Source of the DNA: Turnera subulata
Lineage: Eukaryota; Streptophyta; Magnoliopsida; Malpighiales; Passifloraceae
Assembly (NCBI GenBank): GCA_028386065.3
Contig: JAKUCV010001864.1
Location: 1-64,000 of the forward strand
DNA: 64,000 nucleotides
Direction of reading: 5' to 3'
Made by a program: the position numbers and the translations under genes. The notes below the pieces were generated by a model. That model ran no database searches. It had not been told where the DNA came from and saw nothing but the letters and a program-made list of their open reading frames with translations. Below, piece after piece: positions 35,994 to 46,708 of the stretch; position 1 is the first letter of the stretch, and every line of letters starts with the position of its first letter.

Positions 35994-36914
35994 CTAGACC
36001 TGATGGATAAAAGAAACAAACTGCTGCAACATGGGCTCAACCTTTTCCCCCTCAGGGTTAAACAAATGAAACACATGCTCTTCACCTTCAGTCTCCACAA
36101 GATCCACAACCCCACTATACCCACTTCCCTTCAAAGCCTCGTAGTAACTCAATCCTCTATCTCTCAGCCAATCATTTCCTGCAACAAAAACAAGCACCCT
36201 AGAGCACCCCAGCTTTGACAGCTCCAATCTCCCAGCATCACAACTAGCCGGATTGATCCTAGGATCCTCACTCCCTTGATTAGAGGGAAAGATGAACTTA
36301 ATTAGACTGTCAGGCTCGCCCTTCATAAAATAAGGATGGACCATGACAAGAGCAACAAGTTTAACCCCAACCAACCCACTAACCCCTGCCTTAACAGCCA
36401 TGTTATGAGCAATATTAGCCCCTGCACTATCTCCAGCAATAAAGGCTCTATCCAGGTCTGCATATTGATTGAGCCAGGGCTCAGGGCCATCACCCTTAGC
36501 ATGTGAGGCCACCCATTGGATTGCAGCCCAAGCATCATCATATGCAGCGGGTAGAGGGTGCTCTGGCGCTCTTCTGTACTGAATGGACACAGCTACCACG
36601 TTAGCCTTGTTGACTAAAGTGGTCAGGTGGTTATGGTAAAGAGTGGAGAAGGGTGACTCTATGCAAAAGGCACCTCCATGGATGTATATCAGGACAGGGA
36701 GTTTCTTGTCCCTGTTGGTGGGTTTGGGGATGAAGAGACGGGCAGATAAGTTGTTTTCTGGGGAGAAAACAGTGTCTTTGGATTCAACTCCTGTTTGTGG
36801 GTCAATGCAAGGGGGTATCAACTTCGTGCCCGTAATTCTCTCTACTTTCCCATCTTTGTATACACGGAAGAAAGGTACGAATTCATGGGCTATTTCGCTG
36901 GTGTTTGACTCCAT
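35994..36914 (-). CDS. class-I carboxylesterase (alpha/beta hydrolase, CXE family)
   Basis: An intact, intronless ORF of 306 residues, the normal size for plant CXE proteins. The oxyanion-hole motif HGGAF is at 79-83. The nucleophile elbow GDSAG at 161-165 supplies catalytic Ser163. Asp248 (in AGNDWLRDRG) and His280 (in GEEHVFHLF) complete the triad. The YRRAPEHPLPAAYDDAWAA block is typical of the hormone-sensitive-lipase/GID1/2-hydroxyisoflavanone dehydratase group. The complete triad predicts hydrolysis of small esters rather than the gibberellin-receptor role. There is no signal peptide, so it is cytosolic. It is oriented head-to-head with the esterase at 38,658; the closest relative in the window is the truncated gene at 48,881. 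Confidence 0.92.
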   Translation of the reverse strand: MESNTSEIAHEFVPFFRVYKDGKVERITGTKLIPPCIDPQTGVESKDTVFSPENNLSARLFIPKPTNRDKKLPVLIYIHGGAFCIESPFSTLYHNHLTTLVNKANVVAVSIQYRRAPEHPLPAAYDDAWAAIQWVASHAKGDGPEPWLNQYADLDRAFIAGDSAGANIAHNMAVKAGVSGLVGVKLVALVMVHPYFMKGEPDSLIKFIFPSNQGSEDPRINPASCDAGRLELSKLGCSRVLVFVAGNDWLRDRGLSYYEALKGSGYSGVVDLVETEGEEHVFHLFNPEGEKVEPMLQQFVSFIHQV

Positions 36915-38657
36915 TTTTATTTCAGGGAGGAAGAAGGTAAGAATTGTTGAGCTACGGAACTAATCTGAGAGTCTTTTTTTATTTGGTTTCCTAGAAGTTA
37001 TCGTTGGTGGAGTAGGGAGTGGCAGTAGCTATTGGTTGGTGAAATTCTAGTTACAAGGCAAGACCATAACTAGAATTTCACCAAGTTTGGTCAGAATTAT
37101 CTGCTGTGGTTGTTCATATTCTAGCAGTTCAAATTTTTATATGGAAGCCATTAAGTTTAAGGTAATTTATTAGCCTGTACAATTCTGTCACCAATTCTGT
37201 TTCTATTCTCTACCAATGTAAAGGTTCATATGAATGTGAAATTTTATGTTCACACCGGACTTAATAAGTATGGTAACCACATTTGCTGGGTTGGCAGCAG
37301 CCTTCAAATTTCCTGATATTGTTGCTAAATATTTAAGATTCTTTACTATTTTATTTTGTGTTAATTGACTAATTGCCAAACTTGGACCATTCAAATTTTG
37401 CAACTATGACTAAATTTAGGAGAAATTATTACCTATACCTACTATACCAACTGGCTATGCTGGTAATAGATTATAACAAAATTTTGTGAGAATACCCTTT
37501 TTGGGTATATTTACTTTTTTAAAAATATAATCCTATACTTTAGGGATTGTGCTATGACGATTTTTTTAATTTAAATGGCAACTTTTGTTTGAATACTTGC
37601 ATGATATATTAGGTGTATTTCTCCTAAATATATGTATGGTATATTAGATTTTTGTGTAGTCAGTCAATGTCTCTTATCTCATTTTGGAAGTGTGCAAATT
37701 TTATGGGATTGTCTTTCCTAAATCATAATTTGACTGTATTTGACGAGAACTAATAGTACACTTTGATGATAACATTGTAACGGGAATCTTACGGTACGGG
37801 ATTGGCTTTCCTTAAGTGTTGTTTCCGTTGCAAACGTTGCACTGATTTCATGGGAGGGATACGAGATTGTCTTTTCGTAAGTACCCTAAGTCTCCGTAAA
37901 AGAATTATACTCTAATTCCATTAGAGCTTATCTAGTTAACAATGCAACCCAATAGTTGGCGCATAAAATGAAAACGAAAAATGTGCTGATAAATGAATTC
38001 CAGGAGTAGTTTGTTGATCGGTTGGCATTAAATAGTCATTAACTTGTTGCGTACGTATAATTTATTTGATTTCTTCGAAAGTAATCGAAATGAATCGGTG
38101 CTATGTCATACTATCTGAAATAAACCGCGTCATTTATCTCATTTATGAATTCACCTAGCTACCCCTAAATAAATTGAATCAGTGAGGAATTTTGAAAAAA
38201 TGGCATCACTGCTAAACCAATTTATTGATCTAGAGAACGAAAGCCCAACAGAAAAATTATTGTGCATGAGGAGAGGAGCCGTATAATTGCTTTTTGAACA
38301 ACTCAATAATGGGTTATGAATGGGCCTGGCGAAAATGAAGAAAATATCACATGGGGTGGAATGGGTCAAAACTCTGAAAACCATACCCTACTAATCATAA
38401 TTAACACGAAACGATACCACTTGTCCCATCCTAATACACCCACTAGCTTTGTTTCTTGGAAATCAATACACCCGGGACCTGCCTTTGTCACCACAAAACA
38501 ACATTGTCAGGATCTCTCTTATCCCATCACGGCATAAACACTTCACACCCAAAAAACTTCTACGTTTGTATCATCTCAGCTTCACATTCTTCTCATCTTC
38601 CCTTCAAACCCCTTTTTTTTTTTTTCTTAGATAACCCAATTACACACTATCTCCCCA
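36915..38657. other. shared intergenic region of two divergent carboxylesterase genes
   Basis: About 1.7 kb of mostly AT-rich DNA lies between the start codons of two divergently transcribed esterase genes, so it must hold both promoters. It includes an 18-bp perfect inverted repeat (37,036-37,084). No other gene is seen. Confidence 0.5.
37036..37084. repeat. perfect 18-bp inverted repeat, 13-nt loop
   Basis: TTGGTGAAATTCTAGTTA at 37,036-37,053 is the exact reverse complement of 37,067-37,084. It lies about 120 bases upstream of the start codon at 36,914, in the promoter or 5' UTR of the esterase gene. It could be a small foldback element relic or a regulatory hairpin. Confidence 0.85.
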
Positions 38658-39608
38658 ATGGCAGCATCAAACAGTACCGGAGATATCACCCACGATTTCC
38701 CAGGCTTTTTCAAGGTGTACAAAGATGGACGCATAGAGAGGTACTGGGATACAGATTATGTTCCACCAGGGGAAGACTCAGAAACCGGTGTCAAATCCAA
38801 AGACGTTGTGATCTCACCAGAATCCGGCGTAAAAGCCCGTATCTTCCTTCCCGAAATAAGCAGCAACACCACCAATACCAAGAGCAGCAGCGAGGTTCAT
38901 AAGCTTTCTTTGGTTGTGCACTACCATGGAGGTGGGTTTTGCATTGGATCACCTTTTGCTTCTGCTTTCCACGTCTTTCTCGCTGCCCTAGCCACACAAG
39001 CCAATGCCATCGTCATCTCCATAGACTATAGGCTTGCACCTGAGCATCTGTTACCCATCGCCTATGAGGATTCAATGGCCGGGCTTCAATGGGTCGCCAA
39101 GCATTCCAACGGGCAAGGGCCCGAACCATGGTTGAACCAGTATGCGGATCTCGGGCGGGTCACCTTGGCGGGCGAGAGTGCCGGGGCTAACCTAGCCCAT
39201 TACGCGGCGGTTCAAGCTGGCGCTACTGGTTTGGCTGGGTTAAAAATAACAAGGTTGCTTATTGTGCATCCCTATTTTGGGACCAAGGAGCCCGATGTAT
39301 TCTACAAGTACATGTGCCCTACAAGTTCGGGTGCCGATGATGACCCGAAACTGAACCCGGGGGCGGATCCGAATCTGTTGAAATTGAAGTGCGATAAGGT
39401 GCTGGTGTGTGTGGCGGAGAAAGATAGGCTAAAAGGTAGAGGGGTTTCGTACTATGAGGCTATGAAGAAGTGTGGTTGGGGTGGAAGTGTAGACTTTTAT
39501 GAAACGAAAGGGGAGGACCATTGCTTTCATTTCTTCAAACCTACCAGTGAAAATATTGCACCCCTCATGAAGAGAATGATTGATTTCATTGTTCAAACAG
39601 GGAATTAG
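38658..39608 (+). CDS. class-I carboxylesterase (alpha/beta hydrolase, CXE family)
   Basis: An intact, intronless ORF of 316 residues. The oxyanion-hole motif HGGGF is at 90-94. Ser174 lies in GESAG (172-176), Asp256 in VAEKDRLKGRG, and His288 in GEDHCFHFF, so the catalytic triad is complete. The start at MAASNSTGD is followed directly by family sequence (HDFPGFFKVYKDGRIERYW). It differs clearly from the esterase at 35,994, so the two are old duplicates. The pseudogene at 47,311-48,205 is much closer to this gene. The likely role is hydrolysis or dehydration of small, possibly specialised-metabolite, esters; the substrate is unknown. Confidence 0.92.
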   Translation: MAASNSTGDITHDFPGFFKVYKDGRIERYWDTDYVPPGEDSETGVKSKDVVISPESGVKARIFLPEISSNTTNTKSSSEVHKLSLVVHYHGGGFCIGSPFASAFHVFLAALATQANAIVISIDYRLAPEHLLPIAYEDSMAGLQWVAKHSNGQGPEPWLNQYADLGRVTLAGESAGANLAHYAAVQAGATGLAGLKITRLLIVHPYFGTKEPDVFYKYMCPTSSGADDDPKLNPGADPNLLKLKCDKVLVCVAEKDRLKGRGVSYYEAMKKCGWGGSVDFYETKGEDHCFHFFKPTSENIAPLMKRMIDFIVQTGN

Positions 39609-40249
39609 TTCTGGTTTCCTGCAGCAGGATATTTTGTTGGTGTAATTTCGCTTTCATGTCCCAGTAAGCTTCTTCTTTCTTCTTTTTTTCTTTCCCATGC
39701 TTTTGTTTATTGACCCACCGCGACACTTTTGTGTGATAGGTTTAATTATTGTCTTGGAGAATTTTAATTACTATAGTTTTTCTTTATATGAATATTAATT
39801 AGGATAGTTTTGGTATTGCCTTGATTTGATTCTCATCTACTTCTTAGACTAGATAAAGTAATTCACTAGCAAGAAAAGCACTCGGGAAGGCTCTATTCTC
39901 AACGTTTATTCATGGGAGGAAATAGGAAGGCGGGTAATTTCTTTTTTTTTTTTTTTTATTATAACCTGTCCTGGATAGAATCAGGACGGTTTAACACAAA
40001 GCCAAAATCAATATCACTGCAGTACCTGAGCACTGACTGGAAGTGTGGGTAATTGGTAAATAAATGTCACAGAGGTTCTCTGTATAGGTGCACGTTGAAT
40101 TGATCTCGCAGACTGATGATGGGGATAGGAATGCAGTTTTACCAAAGTCCTAACTAAAGAAATCTTTTGTTCTTTTTTTGAACTCTCACTTCTGTTTGGT
40201 CGAAATTTAAATTTCACTCTCACTTTCCTCTAAGTACTTGTACACTTTC
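39609..40249. other. 3' flank of the carboxylesterase gene
   Basis: AT-rich sequence with a poly(T) run at 39,941-39,958. No gene seen. It ends at the LINE target duplication. Confidence 0.4.
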
Positions 40250-40264
40250 GCATTCGACATTTTT
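40250..40264. other. target-site duplication of the LINE, 3' side
   Basis: GCATTCGACATTTTT here recurs at 46,694-46,708. The last few T overlap the element's poly(A) tail (poly(T) on this strand), so the certain part is the first 11 bases. Confidence 0.9.
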
Positions 40265-40639
40265 TTTTTTTTAGGAAATGATGTTTACTTCTCATTGATG
40301 TAAATGAAACATAGCAACATCTTCTCTGGCTATATCTGAGATATGTGTAGGAACATTCTCAGTATAGATATACGCATGATCATGAAACTTAGCTAGTTGG
40401 GCCAGGGCATGTGCCACTCGGTTGCCTTGGCGTTTAACATGTGAAAACTGAACGGACTGAAACCTAGAAAATGAGATGCTAATGTCTTTGGCAAGTACAC
40501 TAAAATAAGAAAACATCCAAAGCTGCTGTTGTAACTGGTGTAAAAGGGGTAGACTAGGATGGAAATGGGTGCCTGTTAACGGGGAACCCGCGGGGAATCC
40601 CCGAATGGGGAACGGGGATGGGGGCAATTTTCCCCCCGC

Positions 40640-40662
40640 GGGGACGGGGACGGGGACAGGGG
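40640..40662 (+). other. predicted G-quadruplex motif in the hAT left end
   Basis: Four GGGG runs are separated by AC, AC and ACA, an ideal four-tetrad quadruplex pattern with very short loops. Further G runs occur around it and in the right end (41,757-41,850). Confidence 0.75.
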
Positions 40663-41684
40663 ACGTTTTGGCCCCGTGGGGAATTTGGGAATGGGGATGG
40701 GGAGTGCTCCCCCGACCCACGGGGACCCGAAATAAGCAAAAATACAAAAATACCCTTAAGTCATTATCCAATTAATATATATATTCCTTTTACATATTAA
40801 AATTATTTTTTTCTAAAAAAATAAAAATATATTATTACGTGTGTGTGTGCAGTTATAGTAACTTAGAGTGCTCTACAAGCTTACTTTTACTTGGTTTGGG
40901 TTTAGCCACGTAGAGGTTCTCTACTGACTTCTCTGTTTCTCCCACTCCCACAAGCCACAACTTTCTAGCTTCCACTTTCTAGTTTTTAGTTTCAAAACCT
41001 AATACTAACAGCAACATTGTTCCCTAAAATCACCTTTAGCTCAACCTCCATCCTCAACGGCGACTGCTCACAAACATGTAAACTTGGCTTGTTGGGGCTT
41101 GCTGGTGGTTGTTCTTTCCTCTACTTGTCTTTACATGTTTATAAGAGTTGTATTCTTCAGGTATGGTTTTTATTATTATTAGAGTTTAGTGTTGATACAT
41201 GAATAATATAGCCACTCTCATCTTCTCCAAATACAGATACATATATGTAGATTTTGATTTTGAGTAACTTTAACAAAACAAGGTCTGTCAACCCCTGTTC
41301 CCATATGGCGTCTATAATATGCTAATTACTTCAGATTGCATCCATGGTTGGAAAGGAATTAGGTGCACTCTAAGTTTTGTTTAAGTAGTTTGTCTAGTTC
41401 CCTTTTTGGTTTTTCTATTATGCGGCTATGCTCTGGGTAGGGGTTCTTTTATTTTGTTTTTCTTTTAGTATCAGGTTGGTTTGGTTCCAGGTTGCTGCAC
41501 AGCTTAATCTTTATTTTTCTGGAGTGCTTTACTTTCATTGTACATATTTCATATAATATATAAAATTGATTGTCTTATATAAAAAAAAAACCAAACAATC
41601 ACATGTTGAAACCTGCTTGGATTGTAGGTACCTGTATTTAGGAATTAACAAAACCTATAATGGTGGCAACGACTTGAACACTTG

Positions 41685-41686
<2 letters not shown>

Positions 41687-41732
<46 letters not shown>
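41687..41732. repeat. (TA)n microsatellite
   Basis: About 46 bases of uninterrupted alternating AT inside the hAT element. Likely length-variable. Confidence 0.95.
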
Positions 41733-41737
<5 letters not shown>

Positions 41738-44700
41738 AATTTTTATTTATCAAAACGGGGAATGGGGATGGGGCCAATTTTCCCCCCGAACGGGGAATGG
41801 GGGCGGGGAGGGGGGAACATTTCGAAAACGGGGGTGGGGGTGGGGAACCTACCCCCGCGGGGACCCCGACCCATTGCCATCCCTAGGGTAGACAGTCCGT
41901 CTCAAGGATGATATCCTGGAGGCCCAATTCTGCTACTGTTTCAAGTGCAAAAAGAGCTGCTTGTGCCTCTGCTATTTCAGGTGATAGGCATCCGATGCAT
42001 GGTGTAAGTCCTGAAGCTAAAATGTGGCCTACGGAGTCTCTTGCAACAAAATCCAAGCCTCCTTTGCCATTCCCAAACAAACATGCGTCAGAATTTATCT
42101 TTATGGTTGTTCCCTCCGGTGGCTTCCACTGGACATTTGGTCGTGACCTTTGGTTTAGACATGCCGTACTTGGTTGTGTGTGGCCAGTAATGTAGGCCTC
42201 CCGTGTTGTAGTTGCGATGTCCAAAATCTGGGTGGGGGTTAGCAATTTATCTTGGAATTATAGTTGGTTTCGTGCATACCATATAGCCCAGCAAAGCATG
42301 ATGATTTTGTCTTGAGTGTCTTGGGAGGTCTGGGAGTATAATGAGGAAACGAGGGAAGGGAAAGACAGCGTGTCAATACCTGGGAATAGCTGTGACATCT
42401 CTGGTTGATTCCATAGCTCTTTGGATTTAGGACACCCAAGGAGGAGATGTGTTAGATCCTCGTCAGTAGAATCACACCGTCCACAGGTGGTACAGCAATT
42501 GACTCCTTTCCGGACTAATTGAGTCCGCGTTGGGAGGAGGTTTTGCAGGGCTCTCCACCAGAAGTGCTTAATCTTGGGTGGTAGCGCAAGAGACCAAACG
42601 TGTGTCCATTCTACATTCAGATTGCCGTGTGAGGTCCTGTTTGTTTGGGCACCTTCTTGCTTGTGATCCATGGCCAGCCAGTAGGTGCTGCGAACACTGA
42701 AAACACCATTCTTCGTAGGAGACCAAGAGAGTTGGTCTGAAATTAAGTTTCGGCTCAGAGGTATACTCTTGATCTGATTGGCTTCGGTTGGCATAAAGAT
42801 CTCATCTATGAGGGTTTCATTCCATCTTGGGGGGTCTACGTGCATCAACTCTTGCACTGTCACTTCGGGGTCCAATATGCGGGGAGGGGACCCAACCAAA
42901 CCATTTCCTAGTTCAGGGAGCCAATTATCATGCCAGATTCTGATTGAGGTTCCGTTACCTACCCGCCATCTGAGCCCTGTTCGCAGGAGTTCCATACCAT
43001 GGACGATACTGCGAAAAGTGTAACTCTGGGCCTTGTGTTTTTGTATTTGCAATGGAGATTTTGACCTGAAGTATTTCGCCTGTAGGACTTGGAAAAGTAG
43101 GGAATTGTTGTCCTGCACCATTCGCCAGCTTTGTTTGGTGAGTAGAGCTTGGTTGAAACATTGTAGATCCCTGAAGCCCATACCTCCTTTCTTCTTCTGT
43201 TGACATAAGTTTTCCCATTTCATCCAATGTATGCGTTTTTCATCCTTTTTTTGTCCCCACCAGAACCGGGCCACAATTGCTTCTAATTCCTTGCATAACG
43301 TGGCAGGGAGTACAAAACATTGCATCACATATATTGGGATTGCTTGTGCTATTGCTTTGATAAGAACCTCTTTTCCAGCTATTGACAATGATTTGTCTTT
43401 CCAGTGTTTCAGCTTCTTCATCACTCGATCTTTAATCATGGCAAAAACATGTTTCTTTGATCTTCCAAGTACCGTTAGTAACCCAAGGTACTTAGCATGA
43501 AAGTCCATGGCCTTTACTCCTAATCGTTGTTCAAGGGAATCTCTGTGCTCCTGTGGTACATTTCGGCTAAAGGACATCTCAGACTTATCAAAGTTGATTT
43601 TTTGTCCCGAAGAGAGTTCGTAGGTGTGAAGAATCTGCTTCAAAGTGTCGACTTCAAGTGTTGTGGCTCTAGCAAAAAGGATGTTGTCATCGGCAAAGAA
43701 TAGGTGGGAGATGGTGGGAGCTCACCTACAGATGGATATACCGTGGAGGTCGCCCCGTTGTTCTGCTAGTCTGATCAAATTGGAAAGGCTCTCTGCACAT
43801 ATAAGAAAGAGATAAGGGGACAGGGGGTCTCCTTGACGGAGGCCCCTGGTGGGGGTGAGGGTCTCAGTGGGGACACCATTAATTCTAACAACAAAGGAAG
43901 TCGTAGAGACACAACGCATTATTAAATCAACAAAATCAACATGGAAACCAAAACGAAGAAGAGACTGTTCAAAAAAACTCCACTCCACTCTATCATATGC
44001 TTTGCTCATATCTAGTTTAAGGGCTAGGTAACCTCTTTTTCCTCTTGTTCTCTTTTTCAGAAAATTAAAGGTTTCGAAAGCTACTAAGGCATTATCTGTG
44101 ATGAGACGACCAGGTACAAAGGCACTTTGGGTGGGGCTGATGATGGAAGGTAACATTAGTTTTAGGCGGTTTGCAATAGTCTTAGTAACTAATTTGAAAA
44201 TGACATTGCATAGACCAATGGGTCGGAAATGTTCAGGGAGCTGGGGTTTGGGGATTTTAGGGATCATGACTATGTGGGTGTGGTTGATGGCTTGCGGTGA
44301 TATTTTGTGGTTGAGGATATTTAGCACAATATGGGAAACATCAGGACCTACGATATGCCAATAAGATTGATAGAATAAAGCAGGCATACCGTCGGGTCCA
44401 GGAGCTTTTGTGGGGTGCATTTGTCCCAGGGCTGATCTTACTTCTTCCGGAGTGAAAGGTCGCTGAAGTCTGCTATTCATTTCATCAGTAACTCGAGTAT
44501 CTAGTAGGTTTGTGACTTGGGAGACCTCGCTGGGATTTGCTGATGTGAATAGGTTCTGATAGTACTGTAGCACCACCCGACTAATACCCTCATGGCTTGT
44601 TTGTAGTCGCCCTCTGTCATCCTGCAGCCCTCTTATGTAGTTGTGTTTGGATCGTTGGGAGGCTTTGTGGTGGAAAAAGGCTATGTTCTTATCCCCCTCA

Positions 44701-45766
44701 CGAATCCAGTTGGTTCGGGCCCGTTGGTGCCATAGTTTTTCTTCAGTCATGAGTAGGTTTTCAAGCTCCCCGGCTAGTTGGCGGCTTTCACCATAATGCT
44801 CTCTTTGATCTGATTGTCTTTGGACCTTTGTGAGCTGGTCGGTTAACTTCTTTATCTTTGTTCTGACATTCCCAAAGGAGGTTTTGTCCCATTGCTCTAG
44901 CTCAATGCCGCAGGTAGTCAAGCAGTCCGAGAGGCCTTGTATCGAATTTTGTTGGCAAGTCCAAGTCTTTCTGATCACATCTTTGCACCCACTATGGCCT
45001 ACCCACATTGATTCGAAGCGGAACATATGGCTGTGAGGTTTGGATGATACAATGCTACGATCCACGCATAAGTTGATCGGGTGGTGATCTGATCTTAAAC
45101 GTAGGAGATGTGTTACCTCATGCTGTCGGAACATATGTTTCCACTCCAAGTTGGCTACAAAGCGGTCCAATCGTTCTTGTATCCACAACTCCCCATGTCT
45201 TGTTTTAATCCACGTAAATTGATTGCCCGTATAGCCTAAGTCTTCCAGATCATATGCATTAAGTGCTTCATGGAATTGTTGCATTGGCTGTAGCTCTCTA
45301 ATTGCGCCACCTTCCTTTTCGTGATTAAAAAATATTTCATTAAAATCCCCAAAGAGCAGCCAGGGGAGGTGTATCTGTTGGCCGAGTTGCTGGATTAGGT
45401 TCCAGGTGAGGTGTTTATTTGCAGTTTTCGGCCACCCGTAGATGCCTGTGCAGCGCCAACTGGAGGTGAATTCCGGCCTAGAAATTTCTGTATCAATATG
45501 GTGGCTTGAGAATGACCGCAGCGAAACAGATAAATCATCCCGCCACCATAGGGATAGTCCTCCACTTCTTTCTATGCCCATCTCATCACAATCCACACTG
45601 ATGCCAAAAGAGAATCCAAGGTTGTCCTTAATTCTGTCAACTTCCACTATTTTAAGTCTTGTCACCATAAGGAAAACTAGACTGGGATCTTCCTTGCGAA
45701 TTAGTCGCTTGAGTGCACAAACTGTTGCCTGGTTCCCAAGCCTGCAACAGTTCCAAAAGATGAAAT

Positions 45767-46624
45767 TCATTGGTGTCGGTGGGGCTGCAACGCAGCCTCC
45801 GCCGTTATTTCAGATGGTTGATTCCGGACCTTCTTCACCTCAGTATAGGGTTCCAACTCCATATCTTCAGTTTCAGAAACTAGCTCCCTCTTGCGGCTGG
45901 CATATACTAATGCTTCTTGGGAGTCCCCTCTCGGTTGCCTTGCCAATCTCTTCCATTTGTTGCGGTTGGTTTGGTGTACTGGGTGCTGCTCCGACTGTGG
46001 GTTGGGGCCAATATGTTTGGGGGGATTTGGTATAGTCACATAAGAGTTGTCTGGGGTAGTCTCATCTAGGTGTGGAGATGGAGGTCTTGGCTCCTGGGTG
46101 GGAGGTGAGGGATAGCTTGGGTTAAGTGGAGATTGGTTGGTGGGTGTATGCGGATTTTGACTGGAGGTGGGGGTCGATGAGTCTGTAAATGGGGGTGAGT
46201 TGAGGCTGGATGTAGGTGTGTTGATAATGTTGGTATTATTGGTATAGGTGCTTTGGGCGGACAAGTTTGTGGTGGTGGAGGCTTGATTTGGAGCAGGGGT
46301 GAGAGGGCTCGGGATGTTGTCTGGGTAGGAGTTGTGTTTCTCTTCTGGTATCGGTGAGGAGGCAGAGGTGGTCTTGTTACTGCTAGATGTGCCTGGTTCT
46401 ATTACTGACATTTTCGCCAGTACTTCCCAGACTGAATCAATGCTCCCAGACTTCGCGCCCTTAGAATCAACATTGTCTTGTATCCTCGTGGGTGCAAGAG
46501 TTTCCGGATCGGGCAGATCCACAGTCGGGGGGATTTGTTGGGTCTCAGACTGCTGCTGGTGTTTTGTCTCATCATCGGAGAAGAGTGGTCGGCGGGCAAC
46601 ATGTGGGTTTGTGCGTGCCTCCAC
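45767..46624 (-). CDS. LINE ORF1 (Gag-like), N-terminally truncated
   Basis: A 285-codon open frame rich in Pro, Ser, Thr and Asn, ending in a basic tail (NRNKWKRLARQPRGD). Its TGA overlaps the ORF2 start in the arrangement ATGA (45,770-45,767), a spacing that suits termination-reinitiation. Plant L1 ORF1 proteins normally have an RNA-binding N-terminal domain and a CCHC knuckle. Neither is visible, so this is the C-terminal tail of a longer ORF1, and its apparent start is probably not the original one. Confidence 0.7.
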   Translation of the reverse strand: MEARTNPHVARRPLFSDDETKHQQQSETQQIPPTVDLPDPETLAPTRIQDNVDSKGAKSGSIDSVWEVLAKMSVIEPGTSSSNKTTSASSPIPEEKHNSYPDNIPSPLTPAPNQASTTTNLSAQSTYTNNTNIINTPTSSLNSPPFTDSSTPTSSQNPHTPTNQSPLNPSYPSPPTQEPRPPSPHLDETTPDNSYVTIPNPPKHIGPNPQSEQHPVHQTNRNKWKRLARQPRGDSQEALVYASRKRELVSETEDMELEPYTEVKKVRNQPSEITAEAALQPHRHQ

Positions 46625-46644
46625 TGAGATTGAGATTGGTTTGC

Positions 46645-46693
46645 GGGCAGGGGATGAAGAGAATCATGTGGTAGGGGATGAAGAGAATCATGT
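46645..46693. repeat. 24-bp duplication at the 5' end of the LINE
   Basis: AGGGGATGAAGAGAATCATG appears twice in succession, ending at the target duplication. Such short duplications occur at LINE 5' junctions. Confidence 0.8.
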
Positions 46694-46708
46694 GCATTCG
46701 ACATTTTT
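46694..46708. other. target-site duplication of the LINE, 5' side
   Basis: GCATTCGACATTTTT, identical to 40,250-40,264. Confidence 0.9.

Larger units (their letters stand above)
40555..41885. mobile_element. non-autonomous hAT-type DNA transposon, 1,331 bp
   Basis: The ends are imperfect inverted repeats: TAGGATGGAAATGGGT at the left, and TAGGGATGGCAATGGGT read inward from the right, a sequence typical of plant hAT elements. The 8-bp duplication GGGTAGAC lies on both sides (40,547-40,554 and 41,886-41,893), the hAT size. Removing the element and one duplication restores the LINE RNase H frame exactly. Both ends are extremely G-rich, the interior is AT-rich with a long (TA)n run, and no transposase is encoded. 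A transposase from elsewhere would be needed for movement. Confidence 0.9.
40292..45770 (-). pseudogene. LINE ORF2: endonuclease, reverse transcriptase, RNase H
   Basis: Leaving out the hAT insert and one 8-bp duplication, the frame is 1,380 codons with no frameshift. The endonuclease domain is at the N-terminus (MNFIFWNCCRLGN), the reverse transcriptase in the middle (FRPIGLCNVIFKL, KLDMSKAYDRVEW, LRQGDPLSPYLF, FADD at 43,686-43,697). A zinc-finger-like CxxC region and an RNase H domain (INSDACLFGNGKGG, ETDCLP, VAHALAQLA) follow. Two single-base stops break it: TGA at 43,722-43,724, just before the FADD motif, and TAA at 42,258-42,260. The endonuclease's usual catalytic ETKL motif reads VTRL, so nicking activity is doubtful too. 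Confidence 0.9.
40265..46693 (-). mobile_element. L1-type LINE, 5'-truncated, interrupted by a hAT element
   Basis: On the minus strand the element starts at 46,693, encodes ORF1 and ORF2, and ends in a poly(A) tail (poly(T) up to 40,272). A 15-bp duplication flanks both ends. Without the 1,331-bp hAT insert and its extra 8-bp duplication, the LINE is about 5.1 kb. ORF1 lacks the usual N-terminal part, so the 5' end is truncated, as is common for LINEs. The clean target duplication and an ORF2 with only two premature stops point to fairly recent insertion. It lies between the intact carboxylesterase at 38,658 and the pseudogene at 47,311. Confidence 0.95.

Noticed and set aside
38456..38902. 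148-codon plus-strand ORF overlapping the carboxylesterase start
   Set aside because: Shadow of the intact 316-codon esterase in another frame.
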